Origin: [Flavobacterium] thermophilum
GTDB taxonomy: Bacteria; Bacillota; Bacilli; Bacillales; Anoxybacillaceae
Reading direction: 5' to 3'
Assembly: GCA_900450595.1 (NCBI GenBank)
Contig: UGGS01000001.1
Coordinates: 1,922,001-1,986,000, forward strand
DNA: 64,000 nt
The notes under the pieces were generated by a model, which saw nothing but the letters and a program-made list of their open reading frames with translations, had not been told where the DNA came from and searched no databases. Made by a program: the position numbers and the translations under genes. This document shows, one piece after another, positions 25,991 to 35,903 of this stretch (positions are counted from its first letter, which is position 1; each line of letters opens with the position of its first letter).

Positions 25991-26467
25991 ATGTTTCACC
26001 CGATCGCTTACAGCGGCACACGCGAAGAAAATTACGCGCTCGTCATCGAGCAGCTGAAGGCGCTCATCGCCGGAGAGCCGAACATGATCGCCAACTTGGC
26101 GAACGCCGCTGCTTTGCTCAATCAGTTTCTCACCGACATCAACTGGGTCGGCTTTTATCTCGCCGATGGCGACGAGCTTGTGCTCGGCCCGTTCCAAGGC
26201 TTGCCGGCGTGCGTCCGCATTCCGTTTGGCAAGGGGGTGTGCGGCACGGCAGCCGCCGAACGGCGGACGGTCGTCGTCCCGGATGTGCACGAATTTCCAG
26301 GCCATATCGCCTGCGACGCCGCCTCCCAGTCGGAAATCGTCGTTCCGCTCATCAAAGACGGCCGCGTCATCGGCGTGCTTGATATTGACAGCCCGGTGAA
26401 AAACCGCTTTGACGACGTGGACCGCCGCTATTTGGAGCAATTCGCTGGCGTGCTCGCTTCATCATAA
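25991..26467 (+). CDS. GAF-domain free methionine-(R)-sulfoxide reductase (YtsP)
   Basis: A 158-residue single GAF domain of the fRMsr type (B. subtilis YtsP). It reduces free methionine-R-sulfoxide. The Cys residues used in catalysis and resolution are present in PACVRIPFGKGVCGTAA and HIACDAASQSEIVVPL. The start is ATG 25991 behind AAGGAGG. It is 35 bp downstream of hisJ and probably cotranscribed. It is followed by a terminator shared with the convergent dgcP. Confidence 0.92.
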   Translation: MFHPIAYSGTREENYALVIEQLKALIAGEPNMIANLANAAALLNQFLTDINWVGFYLADGDELVLGPFQGLPACVRIPFGKGVCGTAAAERRTVVVPDVHEFPGHIACDAASQSEIVVPLIKDGRVIGVLDIDSPVKNRFDDVDRRYLEQFAGVLASS

Positions 26468-26477
26468 AGCAGCCCTG

Positions 26478-26531
26478 CCGCACAAAGAAGGAATCCGCTT
26501 GGTCGGATTCCTTTTTTTATACTTTGTGCGG
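26478..26531. terminator. Bidirectional terminator between ytsP and dgcP
   Basis: The inner stem AAGGAATCCG/CGGATTCCTT is followed by TTTTTAT on the plus strand. An outer arm CCGCACAAAG (26478-26487) pairs with CTTTGTGCGG (26522-26531), enlarging the structure in both directions. The dgcP stop lies inside it. Confidence 0.8.
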
Positions 26532-28349
26532 CTGGGAATGGTCATGGACGAAAATGCAGTTTTTTCCTGTTTCCTTCGCCATATAAAGCGCGGCATCCGC
26601 CTGCTTGAACAGCTGTTCTGCGTCTTTAGAGCCATGAGGGCTCCACGATGAAATGCCGCAGGAGACCGTGACCGGCGGCACTGTATGCCTTCTGACCTTT
26701 TCGACGATGCGGCGGGCGACCGAAACGGCGTCAGCGAGCGCCACGTTCGGCAAATACACGGCCAGTTCTTCCCCGCCCCAGCGCGCCGCCACGTCGTCGT
26801 CGCGAATATAGGCGCGCACCAGCTCGGCCACCTGGATGAGCACATCGTCGCCCGTTTGGTGGCCGTAAAGGTCGTTGATTTGCTTAAAATTGTCGATGTC
26901 GATCAAAATAAATGCCCCGCGCTCATCGCATTTCATCGAGGTTTGAATCGTCTCGTCCAAATAGCGGCGCGTATGCAGCTTTGTCAAATAATCGGTGACG
27001 ACGAGCTTTTCAAGCTCTTCGCGCAAAATGGCGTTCGTAAACGCGAGAGTCGAGTGCTGAATGAGCGACTCGAGCAGTTTGAACATGTCAAACGTAAACC
27101 GGTACGGCTCGCGGGCGAGCACGATGCAGACGCCCTTCGCTTCGTTGTTTTGCTGCATCAGGGCCGCCATGACCGAGCGAAACGGCCCGGATACAGACGG
27201 GTGGACATCGCCGGCAAAGATAATGTCGTTTCCGCTCCGCCGCCGCTCTTCGACCCATTCAACATACCGGCCGGCCGCTGCGTCGGCAAAAAATGGCGTG
27301 CTTCCCGGCAAAAGCTCGCGGCGCCCGTCGGCGAACAGAAAAAACCCGACTTCCTCTGCGCCAAACGACCGGCGGATTTGCGCCACCATATATTCAATTC
27401 CTTCCTGCAGCCGCGGCCGCGCGTTCAGTTCGCGCATCGTGTCGTTAATGAGCTGCAAATCGCTGACAAGCCGGCGCGACTGCTCGTACAGCTTGGCGTT
27501 CTCAAGCGCGCTTCCCGCCGTCCCGGCGAGCAGCGAGATAAAATTCATTTCCCGCTTCGGAAACGGCGCCGCGTGCGGAGCAATAATCTGAATCACGCCA
27601 TACACCGCCTGCACGCCTTTGATCGGGGCATAAAAGACGGACCGCCGCGGCGCCGCTGTCTCCTCGCACTGCACTTGTCCGGTCAAAAACGCCCGCAGCG
27701 CCGCTGTCTGCCCGCCGCCTTCATCAAGCACGAGCGGCTTGATCGGCAAATGGCCGCGCACATGGTTGTCGTGCGACAGCAGAAGATGGTAGGTGAATGA
27801 TGGATAGACGTTTTGCAGCGTGCGGATGATTTCCTCGAGCACGTCGTCAATTTGCATGGAAGAGTGGATTTTGGCCGCAAAGCGGTGCAGCTGCTCATAT
27901 CGCTTCTCCTCGCCCGTTCCCCGCGACAGCGCACCCAGCTTGCGAAGCAGCCGGCTTAAATCGGAACGGAGCGTCTGCAGCAGCGGCCCATCGATGCCGC
28001 TGTTTCGTCTGTATGAAAGCTCGACCAAAGCCGGCGCTTCATCGGAAAGCGGACAAAAGAGACGGGCGGCCATATATGGTCCGCCAACGCTTGTGACAAC
28101 AATCTCTTCGGCTTGATCCGCCCCAATCCGCTCCGCCGGCGTTATGCCGGCGGCCGCCTCAAGATAAAAAGAGCCGCGCGATGTGTCAAACAAATACAGT
28201 GCGGCCCCTTGCAGCGCCAGCTCTTCTTTCAACAGCGCTAGCAGCCCGCCCGCCGCCGCCGAAAACGGCCCGTCATCCGGAAGCGCCAAAAACCAGCGGA
28301 AACATGCTTGTTTAAACGATTCATATCGTCTTGTTTCTTCCCGTTTCAT
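26517..28349 (-). CDS. dgcP: Diguanylate cyclase DgcP (GAF-GAF-GGDEF)
   Basis: A 610-residue soluble protein with three GAF-like sensory regions (about 25-140, 160-305 and 320-450) and a C-terminal GGDEF domain. The active-site loop is RWGGEELAVYLPN, so the GG(D/E)EF motif is present as GGEEL, and the IDIDNFKQIND metal site is intact: it should make cyclic di-GMP. It matches B. subtilis DgcP (YtrP, 579). The start is ATG 28349, 8 bases after AGGTGG; a GTG four codons earlier lacks a ribosome site. No EAL domain is present. Confidence 0.92.
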   Translation of the reverse strand: MKREETRRYESFKQACFRWFLALPDDGPFSAAAGGLLALLKEELALQGAALYLFDTSRGSFYLEAAAGITPAERIGADQAEEIVVTSVGGPYMAARLFCPLSDEAPALVELSYRRNSGIDGPLLQTLRSDLSRLLRKLGALSRGTGEEKRYEQLHRFAAKIHSSMQIDDVLEEIIRTLQNVYPSFTYHLLLSHDNHVRGHLPIKPLVLDEGGGQTAALRAFLTGQVQCEETAAPRRSVFYAPIKGVQAVYGVIQIIAPHAAPFPKREMNFISLLAGTAGSALENAKLYEQSRRLVSDLQLINDTMRELNARPRLQEGIEYMVAQIRRSFGAEEVGFFLFADGRRELLPGSTPFFADAAAGRYVEWVEERRRSGNDIIFAGDVHPSVSGPFRSVMAALMQQNNEAKGVCIVLAREPYRFTFDMFKLLESLIQHSTLAFTNAILREELEKLVVTDYLTKLHTRRYLDETIQTSMKCDERGAFILIDIDNFKQINDLYGHQTGDDVLIQVAELVRAYIRDDDVAARWGGEELAVYLPNVALADAVSVARRIVEKVRRHTVPPVTVSCGISSWSPHGSKDAEQLFKQADAALYMAKETGKNCIFVHDHSQPHKV

Positions 28350-28424
28350 CGCCTTTTCCACCTAAACCGGCATCCTCGTTTCGAGCGAACGGATGACAAA
28401 ATTTTTTTAAAAATTCCATCTTTT

Positions 28425-28430
28425 ATTATA
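28425..28430 (-). promoter_or_regulatory. -10 element for dgcP
   Basis: TATAAT on the minus strand is preceded by TGTGA (extended -10). No good -35 is visible at the right distance. Confidence 0.5.
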
Positions 28431-28462
28431 TCACACAAATAGGGGACAAGGGAAATAAAATG

Positions 28463-28491
28463 TTGACTTTCGTCTTAAAAAATCATATAAT
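28463..28491 (+). promoter_or_regulatory. rpsD promoter
   Basis: TTGACT (28463-28468) and TATAAT (28486-28491) are spaced 17 bp apart, a near-consensus SigA promoter. The predicted start is near 28498, giving an unusually long leader of about 180 bases. Confidence 0.85.
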
Positions 28492-28497
28492 AGCCTT

Positions 28498-28678
28498 TGT
28501 GTAAAATATAGCAGCCTTTGTGCCCACCTTGATGGTTCATTTTGTTCCTCGGCCTGTCGAGGTGCATCGCGTAACTCTTAGCTGCGAGAGCGAGGATGCA
28601 TGAAAACAAAATGGCCATGATTGTTGGCGCACATCTGCTTTTATTTTACGGGAATAAAAGCGTAAGGAGGAGCAACGA
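28498..28678 (+). promoter_or_regulatory. rpsD leader: S4 autoregulatory RNA
   Basis: The 180-base leader folds as nested stems: outer GTGCCC/GGCGCAC, then ATTTTGTT/AACAAAAT, enclosing the hairpin CCTCG-GCCTGT-CGAGG and a second arm closed by GCATC/GATGC. In B. subtilis S4 binds the rpsD leader and represses its own synthesis; the position and branching fit. No terminator-type U run is visible, so translational control is more likely than attenuation. Confidence 0.7.
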
Positions 28679-29281
28679 ATGGCTCGTTATACGGGACCTA
28701 CATGGAAAGTTTCCCGACGCCTTGGCATCTCGCTGAGCGGCACGGGGAAAGAATTGCAAAAACGTCCGTACCCGCCAGGCCAACACGGTCCGGGCCAACG
28801 GAGAAAATTGTCGGAGTATGGCTTGCAGCTGCAAGAAAAGCAAAAGCTGCGCCATATGTACGGCGTGAACGAACGCCAATTCCGCAAAACGTTTGAAGAA
28901 GCGGGCAAAATGCCGGGCAAACACGGCGAAAATTTCATGATTTTGCTAGAATCGCGCCTTGACAACCTCGTCTACCGTTTAGGGCTGGCCCGCACGCGCC
29001 GTCAAGCCCGCCAGCTTGTGACGCACGGCCACATTTTGGTCGACGGCAACCGCGTCAACATCCCGTCGTACCGCGTCAAACCGGGGCAAACGATCGCGGT
29101 CCGCGAAAAATCGCGCAACTTGCAAGTGATCAAAGAAGCGGTGGAAGCGAACAACTTCGTTCCGGATTACTTGTCGTTTGATCCGGAAAAACTGGAAGGC
29201 ACGTATACACGCCTGCCAGAACGTTCCGAGCTGCCGGCGGAAATCAACGAAGCGCTCATCGTCGAGTTCTACTCGCGTTAA
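28679..29281 (+). CDS. rpsD: 30S ribosomal protein S4
   Basis: A 200-residue S4, the standard Bacillus length. It nucleates assembly of the 30S body. The S4 RNA-binding domain lies at about 92-155 ([20 protein letters not shown], then [11 protein letters not shown]). Zinc-binding Cys residues of the C+ paralogue are absent, so this is the zinc-free type. The ribosome site is AAGGAGG. It is monocistronic between its own promoter and a strong terminator. Confidence 0.98.
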   Translation: MARYTGPTWKVSRRLGISLSGTGKELQKRPYPPGQHGPGQRRKLSEYGLQLQEKQKLRHMYGVNERQFRKTFEEAGKMPGKHGENFMILLESRLDNLVYRLGLARTRRQARQLVTHGHILVDGNRVNIPSYRVKPGQTIAVREKSRNLQVIKEAVEANNFVPDYLSFDPEKLEGTYTRLPERSELPAEINEALIVEFYSR

Positions 29282-29287
29282 GGCGCA

Positions 29288-29325
29288 AAAAAGATCCGAA
29301 ATGCCGATGCATTTCGGATCTTTTT
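29288..29325. terminator. Bidirectional terminator between rpsD and tyrS
   Basis: A perfect 17-bp stem (29288-29304 / 29309-29325) with loop CGAT has A-rich and T-rich arms, so either strand ends in a U run. The tyrS stop lies only four bases beyond. Confidence 0.9.
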
Positions 29326-29329
29326 CTTT

Positions 29330-30604
<1,275 letters not shown>

Positions 30605-30615
30605 TTAATGAATGT

Positions 30616-30871
30616 CGTCAAAAAAGAAAACACCCGCCCTGCATGAAGGGGCGAGTGTTCGTCGCGGTACCACCCTACTTAGAAAGCATGTTGCTTTCTC
30701 GCTCATTTCGGTAACGGCGCATGCCGGCAGACGGCTACTAGGCGACAAAGCCGTTCACCATCGCTGCTCGGGGAGGTAATTCACGTTTGCCTATGGACTG
30801 GCTCGCACCACCCGCCAGCTCTCTGCACCAGGGAGACAACCGCTACTTGTTCCCGTCATCGCGTTGTCGTA
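30616..30871 (-). promoter_or_regulatory. Tyrosine-specific T-box riboswitch of tyrS
   Basis: Reading the minus strand, stem I shows GCAGAGAGCTGG and GGTGGTGCGAGCC. A TAC (Tyr) triplet at 30778-30776 within GAATTACC is the likely specifier. The antiterminator T-box AGGGTGGTACCGCG is at 30676-30663. The terminator AACACTCGCCC/GGGCGGGTGTT (30659-30629) ends in TTTCTTTTTT. Uncharged tRNA-Tyr should favour read-through into tyrS. Confidence 0.93.
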
Positions 30872-30877
30872 TCCAAA

Positions 30878-30883
30878 ATTATA
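30878..30883 (-). promoter_or_regulatory. -10 element for the tyrS T-box transcript
   Basis: TATAAT on the minus strand, about 7 bases before the predicted start of the leader. A TTGACA further upstream is too far (29 bp) to be its -35. Confidence 0.55.
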
Positions 30884-31025
30884 TACTTTCTTTTACCATA
30901 TTCCTTGTTCACTGTCAACCCCGCATTTTTTCGCCAAAAACGGTGAAAAAACAACAAAATTCCACAACGGCGCCCAACGGCATGGTATACTGATGGCGAA
31001 GACTTGCCACTATAGGGGGGCCGGC

Positions 31026-32961
31026 ATGGAACGAAAACCATTCCGTATTTCTGTCGAGAAAGCATGGCGTTATTTTTGCCTTACATACGACATCGTCTGG
31101 AACGCCACCTTAGTGCTGCTCATCGCCGCGCTCTGCCTTGTCTGCTTTGCCGCCGGCGCCGGCGCCGGCTATTTCGCCTTTCTGGTTAAAGACTTGGCTG
31201 TCCCTTCGCCGGACAAAATGAAAAGCGAGATTTACCGTTACGAAGAAACGAGCCATATGTATTTTGCCAACGGCGTCTATTTAGGCCGGTTCCGCTCCGA
31301 CCTTGACCGCGAGGCGGTGCCTCTTTCCGAGGTGTCGCCATACGTCGTGCAGGCGATCATCGCGACCGAAGACGAACATTTTTATGAACACGACGGCGTC
31401 GTTCCGAAGGCCGTCATCCGCGCCGTGTTTCAAGAGCTGACCAACTCGCCGGTCAAAAGCGGCGGGAGCACGCTTACGCAGCAGCTCGTCAAAAACCAGA
31501 TGTTGACGAACGAGGTGTCGTTTGAGCGGAAGGCGAAAGAAATGCTGCTTTCACTTCGTCTGGAGAAATTTTTTTCCAAAGAAGACATTTTAGAGGCGTA
31601 TTTAAACGTCGTTCCGTTCGGCCGCAATTCTTCAGGGCGCAACATCGCCGGCATCCAAGCCGCGGCCCAAGGCGTCTTTGGCGTCAACGCCAAAGAGTTG
31701 AATCTCGCTCAAGCGGCGTTTTTGGCCGGACTGCCGCAAAACCCGTTCGTCTACACCCCGTTTGCCGCTGACGGCAGCGTCAAATCGGATCTCTCGGCGG
31801 GATTGAAACGGATGAAAACGGTGCTGTACCGGATGAAACGGGCCGGCTACATCTCGGAAAAACAGTATAAGGAAGCGCTTTCCTATGATGTGGCGAAGCA
31901 TTTGGCCGCCCCGAAGCCGTCGCCGTTTGAACGCTATCCGTTTTTGACGATGGAAATTGAGCGGCGGGCGAAAGAGGTGATTGCGGAAACGTTCGCCAAG
32001 CGCGACGGCCATTCGGCGAAAGAGTGGGGGCGCGATCCCGCCCTCCGCCGCCGCTATCTCGGCGAGGCGGAAAAAGCGTTGCGGCAAGGGGGATTGCGCA
32101 TTTATACAACGATCGACAAAGACATTTACGAACGGATGCAGAAGGTGGCCGCCCGCTACCCGTATTACGGAAACGACAACGTCTATTACACCAAGGACGG
32201 CAAAACCGGAAAAACAGTCGCCCATCGTCAGCCGGTGGAAGTCGGGGCAATGCTGATTGAAAACAAAACAGGCAAAATTATCAGCTTTGTCGGCGGCCGC
32301 GATTACGGGCGCGAGCGGCTTCAGCCCGTCAGAGACGTGCCGGCAAGCCGGGCTCGTCCGCTATGATTTGTACAATACGAAATTTACCCCAAAAGAGGGG
32401 GAAGAGAACGATTTAACCGAAGGCCGGTTTGTCATCATCGACGGACGCCGTTATGCGGCGCTCGAGACGACGCCGGAAGAATTTGTCACGCGCGGGGTCA
32501 TCGCCAATCCGGACGTGCTCAGCGAGTGGGGGATAAGCGATGCGGACTGGGCCAGCGCTGATTTTGCCGCCGCCCCCTTGGAAGACAACGGGCGCGATCC
32601 GGCCTCGCCTTCCGTCCGTCTAAACGGGGGCCAACTCGTCTGGAGCGGCCGCAGTGAACGCGATGTGATCGGCTATCGCGTCTACGAGCTTGACCATACA
32701 GGGGGGCGCCGCGTCGTCGCTGTCATCAAAAGGGGAGAGGCAACGGCTTTTTCCGCCCTCAAACCAGGAGCAGCATATTGCGTCACCGCCGTGGACATTG
32801 CCGGCCGCGAATCGGCGCCGTCAGCCTCCGTCTCCCTGCCGTCGGCCGCGCCCCACGAACCGCCGGCGCAGAAAGGGGATGACGCCGGAAACAACAGGCA
32901 GCCGCCGGCTGACGGAAACAATGCGGCCAATGGCAACACGCAGCCGCCGGCCTCGAGGTAA
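31026..32961 (+). pseudogene. Class A penicillin-binding protein gene with the transpeptidase domain deleted and frameshifted
   Basis: From ATG 31026 (ribosome site GGGGGG) a 446-residue frame encodes a cytoplasmic start, a membrane helix (about 24-53) and a complete GT51 glycosyltransferase domain with ATEDEHFYEHDG (Glu115) and GGSTLTQQLVKN. After ISFVGGRDYGRER (near 32320) it runs into 15 foreign residues and stops at 32366. The normal C-terminal end resumes in the +1 frame at about 32347 (AGLVRYDLYNTKF) and continues through a fibronectin-III-like domain and a Pro/Asn-rich tail to 32961. About 300 residues with SxxK, SxN and KTG are missing. The glycosyltransferase part could still be made. 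Confidence 0.85.
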
Positions 32962-32966
32962 AGATA

Positions 32967-33000
32967 AAGAGGGTGTCCCAAACGTTCGGGACACCCTTTT
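32967..33000 (+). terminator. Terminator after the penicillin-binding protein remnant
   Basis: A stem GGGTGTCCC/GGGACACCC (32971-32979 / 32988-32996) is followed by TTTTGCC. Confidence 0.8.
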
Positions 33001-33148
33001 GCCTTGCTGTATATAGCGGGCACATGATATTCCGCCCGGTTGAAGGGGCGCTGCCGTTTCGGGCCAGCCCCTTGCGGAAGCGCACGTTGTTCCGGTCTCC
33101 GCGCCAAAAGCGCATTTCTGTACGAAACGGATTGAGGGACATAGAAGA

Positions 33149-33176
33149 AAGGGGCCCTGACCGTGCCGGGCCCCTT
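33149..33176 (-). terminator. Terminator after acsA
   Basis: A stem AAGGGGCCC/GGGCCCCTT with a 10-base loop is followed on the minus strand by TCTTCTATG. It lies just past the acsA stop. Confidence 0.7.
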
Positions 33177-33181
33177 ATTGT

Positions 33182-34897
33182 TCAGTCTTCCATCGTCGAC
33201 AAATCGCCGGTCGGCAAGTTGAGCTCCCACGCCTTTAGGACGCGGCGCATGATTTTCCCGCTCCGCGTTTTCGGCAGCTTGTCGCGGAACTCGATCTCAC
33301 GCGGCGCGGCGTGGGCGGCGAGCCCTTTTTTCACGAACTGGCGGATGTCTTCTTTCAGCTCTTCAGACGGCTCATAGCCTTCGCGAAGCGCGATGAACGC
33401 TTTGATGATTTCCCCGCGCACCGGGTCCGGCTTGCCGATGACGCCGGCTTCGGCCACGGCCGGATGCTCGACGAGCTTGCTTTCGACTTCAAACGGCCCA
33501 ACGCGCTCGCCGGATGTGTTGATGACATCGTCAACGCGGCCTTGGAACCAGAAGTAGCCGTCTTCGTCCATGTACGCCGAGTCGCCCGAGACGTACCAGT
33601 CGCCGATAAAGTACGATTCATATTTTTGCGGGTTGTTCCAAATCGTTTTCATCATCGACGGCCAGCCTTTTTTGATGGCCAAGTTGCCCATTCGGTACGG
33701 CGGCAGGACGTTTCCTTGGTCGTCGATGATCGCCGCCTCAACACCCGGAATCGGTTTCCCCATCGATCCCGGCTTGATTTCCATGCACGGGTAGTTGCAA
33801 ATGAGATGGGCGCCCGTTTCCGTCATCCACCACGTATCATGGATGCGGCGGCCGAACACTTTCAGCCCCCAGCGGATGACTTCCGGGTTGAGCGGCTCGC
33901 CGACGCTCAAAATGTGGCGGAGCGAGCTTAAATCGTATTTTTTCACCACTTCATCGCCGGCGCCCATCAGCATGCGGAACGCCGTCGGCGCGCTGTACCA
34001 GACGGTGACGCCGAAGTCTTCGATCGTTTCATACCAGGCGTCCGGGCTGAAGCGGCCGCCGACGATGACGCTTGACGCCCCGCACAGCCATGGGCCGAAA
34101 ATGCCGTACGACGTTCCGGTCACCCAGCCCGGATCGGCCGTGCACCAGTAAATGTCGTCTTCTTTTAAGTCAAGCACCCATTTGGCGGTTTGATAGTGCT
34201 GAATCATCGCGTTATGGACGTGCAGGACGCCTTTCGGCTTTCCGGTCGAACCGGACGTATAGTGCAAAATCAAGCCGTCCTGGCGGTCGACCCATTCGAT
34301 GTCGAAGTGCTTGCTCGCCTCGTTCATCCGCTTTTTCAAATCGATGTACGGCCCTTCTTCGACAACGCCGTCGCCGACCAAAAAGACGTACTTCAGCTCC
34401 GGCAAGTCGCCCACCGGCACGCGCGGCAAAAGCTCCGGCGTCGTGACGATCGCCTTCGCCCCGCTGTCTTCGAGGCGGTCGCGCACCGCGCCTTCCATGA
34501 ACGCCTCAAACAGCGGTCCGACGATGGCGCCGGTTTTGATGATCCCGAGCACAGCGAAATACAGCTCCGGCGAGCGCGGCATAAAGACGAACACGCGGTC
34601 TCCTTTTCCAATCTCGGCCACATTTTTCAAAACATTCGCCACTTTGTTCGACATTTCTTTCATTTCTTTAAACGTATATTTCTCATTCCGCACCGCATCC
34701 CGGTAGTAAAGCGCCACTTTATTTTTGCGGAACGACTCAGCATGGCGGTCGATCGCTTCGTACGCCATGTTGACCCGTCCCGTCTCATACCAAGAAAACG
34801 CTTTCTCTGTTTCCGACCATTGAAACTGTTTATATGTTTCTTCGTAGTTTTTCAAATTGTAGTCCCCTTGTATGACGGGAAGCCGTTCTGTGTTCAT
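33182..34897 (-). CDS. acsA: Acetyl-CoA synthetase (AMP-forming)
   Basis: A 571-residue ANL-family enzyme that makes acetyl-CoA from acetate via acetyl-AMP. The P-loop is LHYTSGSTGKPKG near residue 220, the adenylate motif is WWMTETGAH near 355, and the C-terminal catalytic lysine is in KTRSGKIMRR. That lysine is the site acetylated by AcuA and freed by AcuC in B. subtilis; both are encoded in the divergent operon. The start is ATG 34897 after AAGGGGGA. The promoter carries a cre-like palindrome, implying carbon catabolite repression. Confidence 0.97.
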   Translation of the reverse strand: MNTERLPVIQGDYNLKNYEETYKQFQWSETEKAFSWYETGRVNMAYEAIDRHAESFRKNKVALYYRDAVRNEKYTFKEMKEMSNKVANVLKNVAEIGKGDRVFVFMPRSPELYFAVLGIIKTGAIVGPLFEAFMEGAVRDRLEDSGAKAIVTTPELLPRVPVGDLPELKYVFLVGDGVVEEGPYIDLKKRMNEASKHFDIEWVDRQDGLILHYTSGSTGKPKGVLHVHNAMIQHYQTAKWVLDLKEDDIYWCTADPGWVTGTSYGIFGPWLCGASSVIVGGRFSPDAWYETIEDFGVTVWYSAPTAFRMLMGAGDEVVKKYDLSSLRHILSVGEPLNPEVIRWGLKVFGRRIHDTWWMTETGAHLICNYPCMEIKPGSMGKPIPGVEAAIIDDQGNVLPPYRMGNLAIKKGWPSMMKTIWNNPQKYESYFIGDWYVSGDSAYMDEDGYFWFQGRVDDVINTSGERVGPFEVESKLVEHPAVAEAGVIGKPDPVRGEIIKAFIALREGYEPSEELKEDIRQFVKKGLAAHAAPREIEFRDKLPKTRSGKIMRRVLKAWELNLPTGDLSTMED

Positions 34898-34913
34898 TCT
34901 CCGATCCCCCTTA

Positions 34914-34927
34914 TGTAAGTGATTACA
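34914..34927. promoter_or_regulatory. cre-like CcpA site at the acsA start
   Basis: TGTAAGTGATTACA is a near-perfect palindrome (TGTAA-N4-TTACA) that differs from the cre consensus mainly in having TG in place of the central CG. It overlaps the predicted acsA transcription start, a repressing position. Confidence 0.6.
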
Positions 34928-34932
34928 TTTCT

Positions 34933-34961
34933 ATTATAGTCGATTGAAAACCATTTCTCAA
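34933..34961 (-). promoter_or_regulatory. acsA promoter
   Basis: TTGAGA (minus, 34961-34956) and TATAAT (34938-34933) are spaced 17 bp apart. Confidence 0.75.
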
Positions 34962-35032
34962 TTTTTAAAATATTCCTTGTCCCCACTTTTTTGAAATTTT
35001 TTTGAACCGCGCCAGCCGGCGCCATTTTTATG

Positions 35033-35038
35033 TATAAT
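35033..35038 (+). promoter_or_regulatory. -10 element for acuABC
   Basis: TATAAT lies 33 bp before the acuA start. No -35 is evident; instead the palindrome GCGCCAGCCGGCGC (35010-35023) occupies that place. Confidence 0.5.
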
Positions 35039-35071
35039 GGAAGCAGAACGACCAATTCAGGTGGTGGACGA

Positions 35072-35704
35072 ATGGAACATAAAAAAACGTATAACGCCAA
35101 AGAGCTGAAAACCCCGAAAGGAACGCTCCTCATCGAAGGGCCGGTGACGCCGGAAGCGTTGGCCAGCTACGAATTCCACCATGACCTCACTTCCTTCCGC
35201 CCGCCTGCCAAACAGCACAAAGCGTTGATCGAAATCGCCAAGCTGCCGGAAGGGCGGATCATCATCGCCCGCCGCGGCGAGGTGATTGTCGGATATGTGA
35301 CGTTTTTGTATCCCGATCCGCTTGAGCGTTGGTCGGAAGGGAACATGGAAAATTTGCTCGAGCTTGGCGCCATTGAAGTCATTCCGGAGTTCCGCGGGTT
35401 TGGCGTCGGAAAAAATTTGTTGATCGTCTCGATGATGGACGACGCCATGGAAGACTACATCATCATTACAACTGAATATTACTGGCATTGGGATTTAAAA
35501 GGCACGGGGCTGAACGTATGGGAGTACCGAAAAGTGATGGAGAAAATGATGAACGCCGGCGGGCTCGTCTGGTATGCGACCGACGACCCGGAAATTTGCT
35601 CGCATCCGGCGAACTGCCTGATGGTCCGCATCGGCAAACGGGTCGACGCCGAATCGATTCAACGGTTCGACCGGCTGCGGTTTATGAACCGCTACATGTA
35701 TTAA
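35072..35704 (+). CDS. acuA: Protein acetyltransferase AcuA
   Basis: A 210-residue GNAT-family protein, the same length as B. subtilis AcuA. It acetylates the catalytic lysine of AcsA and turns the enzyme off. The acetyl-CoA binding region is EVIPEFRGFGVGKNLLIV (about 105-122). The start is ATG 35072 after AGGTGGTGG; fourteen extra upstream codons overlap the promoter. First gene of acuABC and divergent from its target acsA, with 174 bp between. Confidence 0.95.
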   Translation: MEHKKTYNAKELKTPKGTLLIEGPVTPEALASYEFHHDLTSFRPPAKQHKALIEIAKLPEGRIIIARRGEVIVGYVTFLYPDPLERWSEGNMENLLELGAIEVIPEFRGFGVGKNLLIVSMMDDAMEDYIIITTEYYWHWDLKGTGLNVWEYRKVMEKMMNAGGLVWYATDDPEICSHPANCLMVRIGKRVDAESIQRFDRLRFMNRYMY

Positions 35705-35903
35705 ATGAACTCCAGGCCTGCCTGCCGAAAAGCCGGCCGTCGGTTGAACAATCGCAACATATGCGAAAGAAACGGGTGTACGGACGGATGGCTTCGGCCG
35801 TTCGCTGCATACAAGGCGGCGGCCGCGGGCGAAACGACGCGGGCTCGCCTGCGGCTGACAGCCGGCCGATCATGCATGAAATGACAAAGGGGAGAGGGAA
35901 AGC
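35705..35903. other. acuA-acuB gap
   Basis: A GC-rich 199-bp spacer with no clear promoter, terminator or convincing gene. A 48-codon plus-strand frame (35761-35907) ends on the acuB ATGA but has no ribosome site. Read-through from acuA into acuB is likely. Confidence 0.5.

Noticed and set aside
32300..32370. Programmed frameshift or sequencing error in the penicillin-binding protein gene
   Set aside because: A shift alone cannot explain the absence of the whole transpeptidase domain; the two flanks are not continuous in any frame.
34898..35071. Reading TGTAAGTGATTACA as an anaerobic FNR site
   Set aside because: FNR sites are TGTGA-N6-TCACA; the spacing (N4) and half-site sequence here differ, while cre similarity and gene context fit better.
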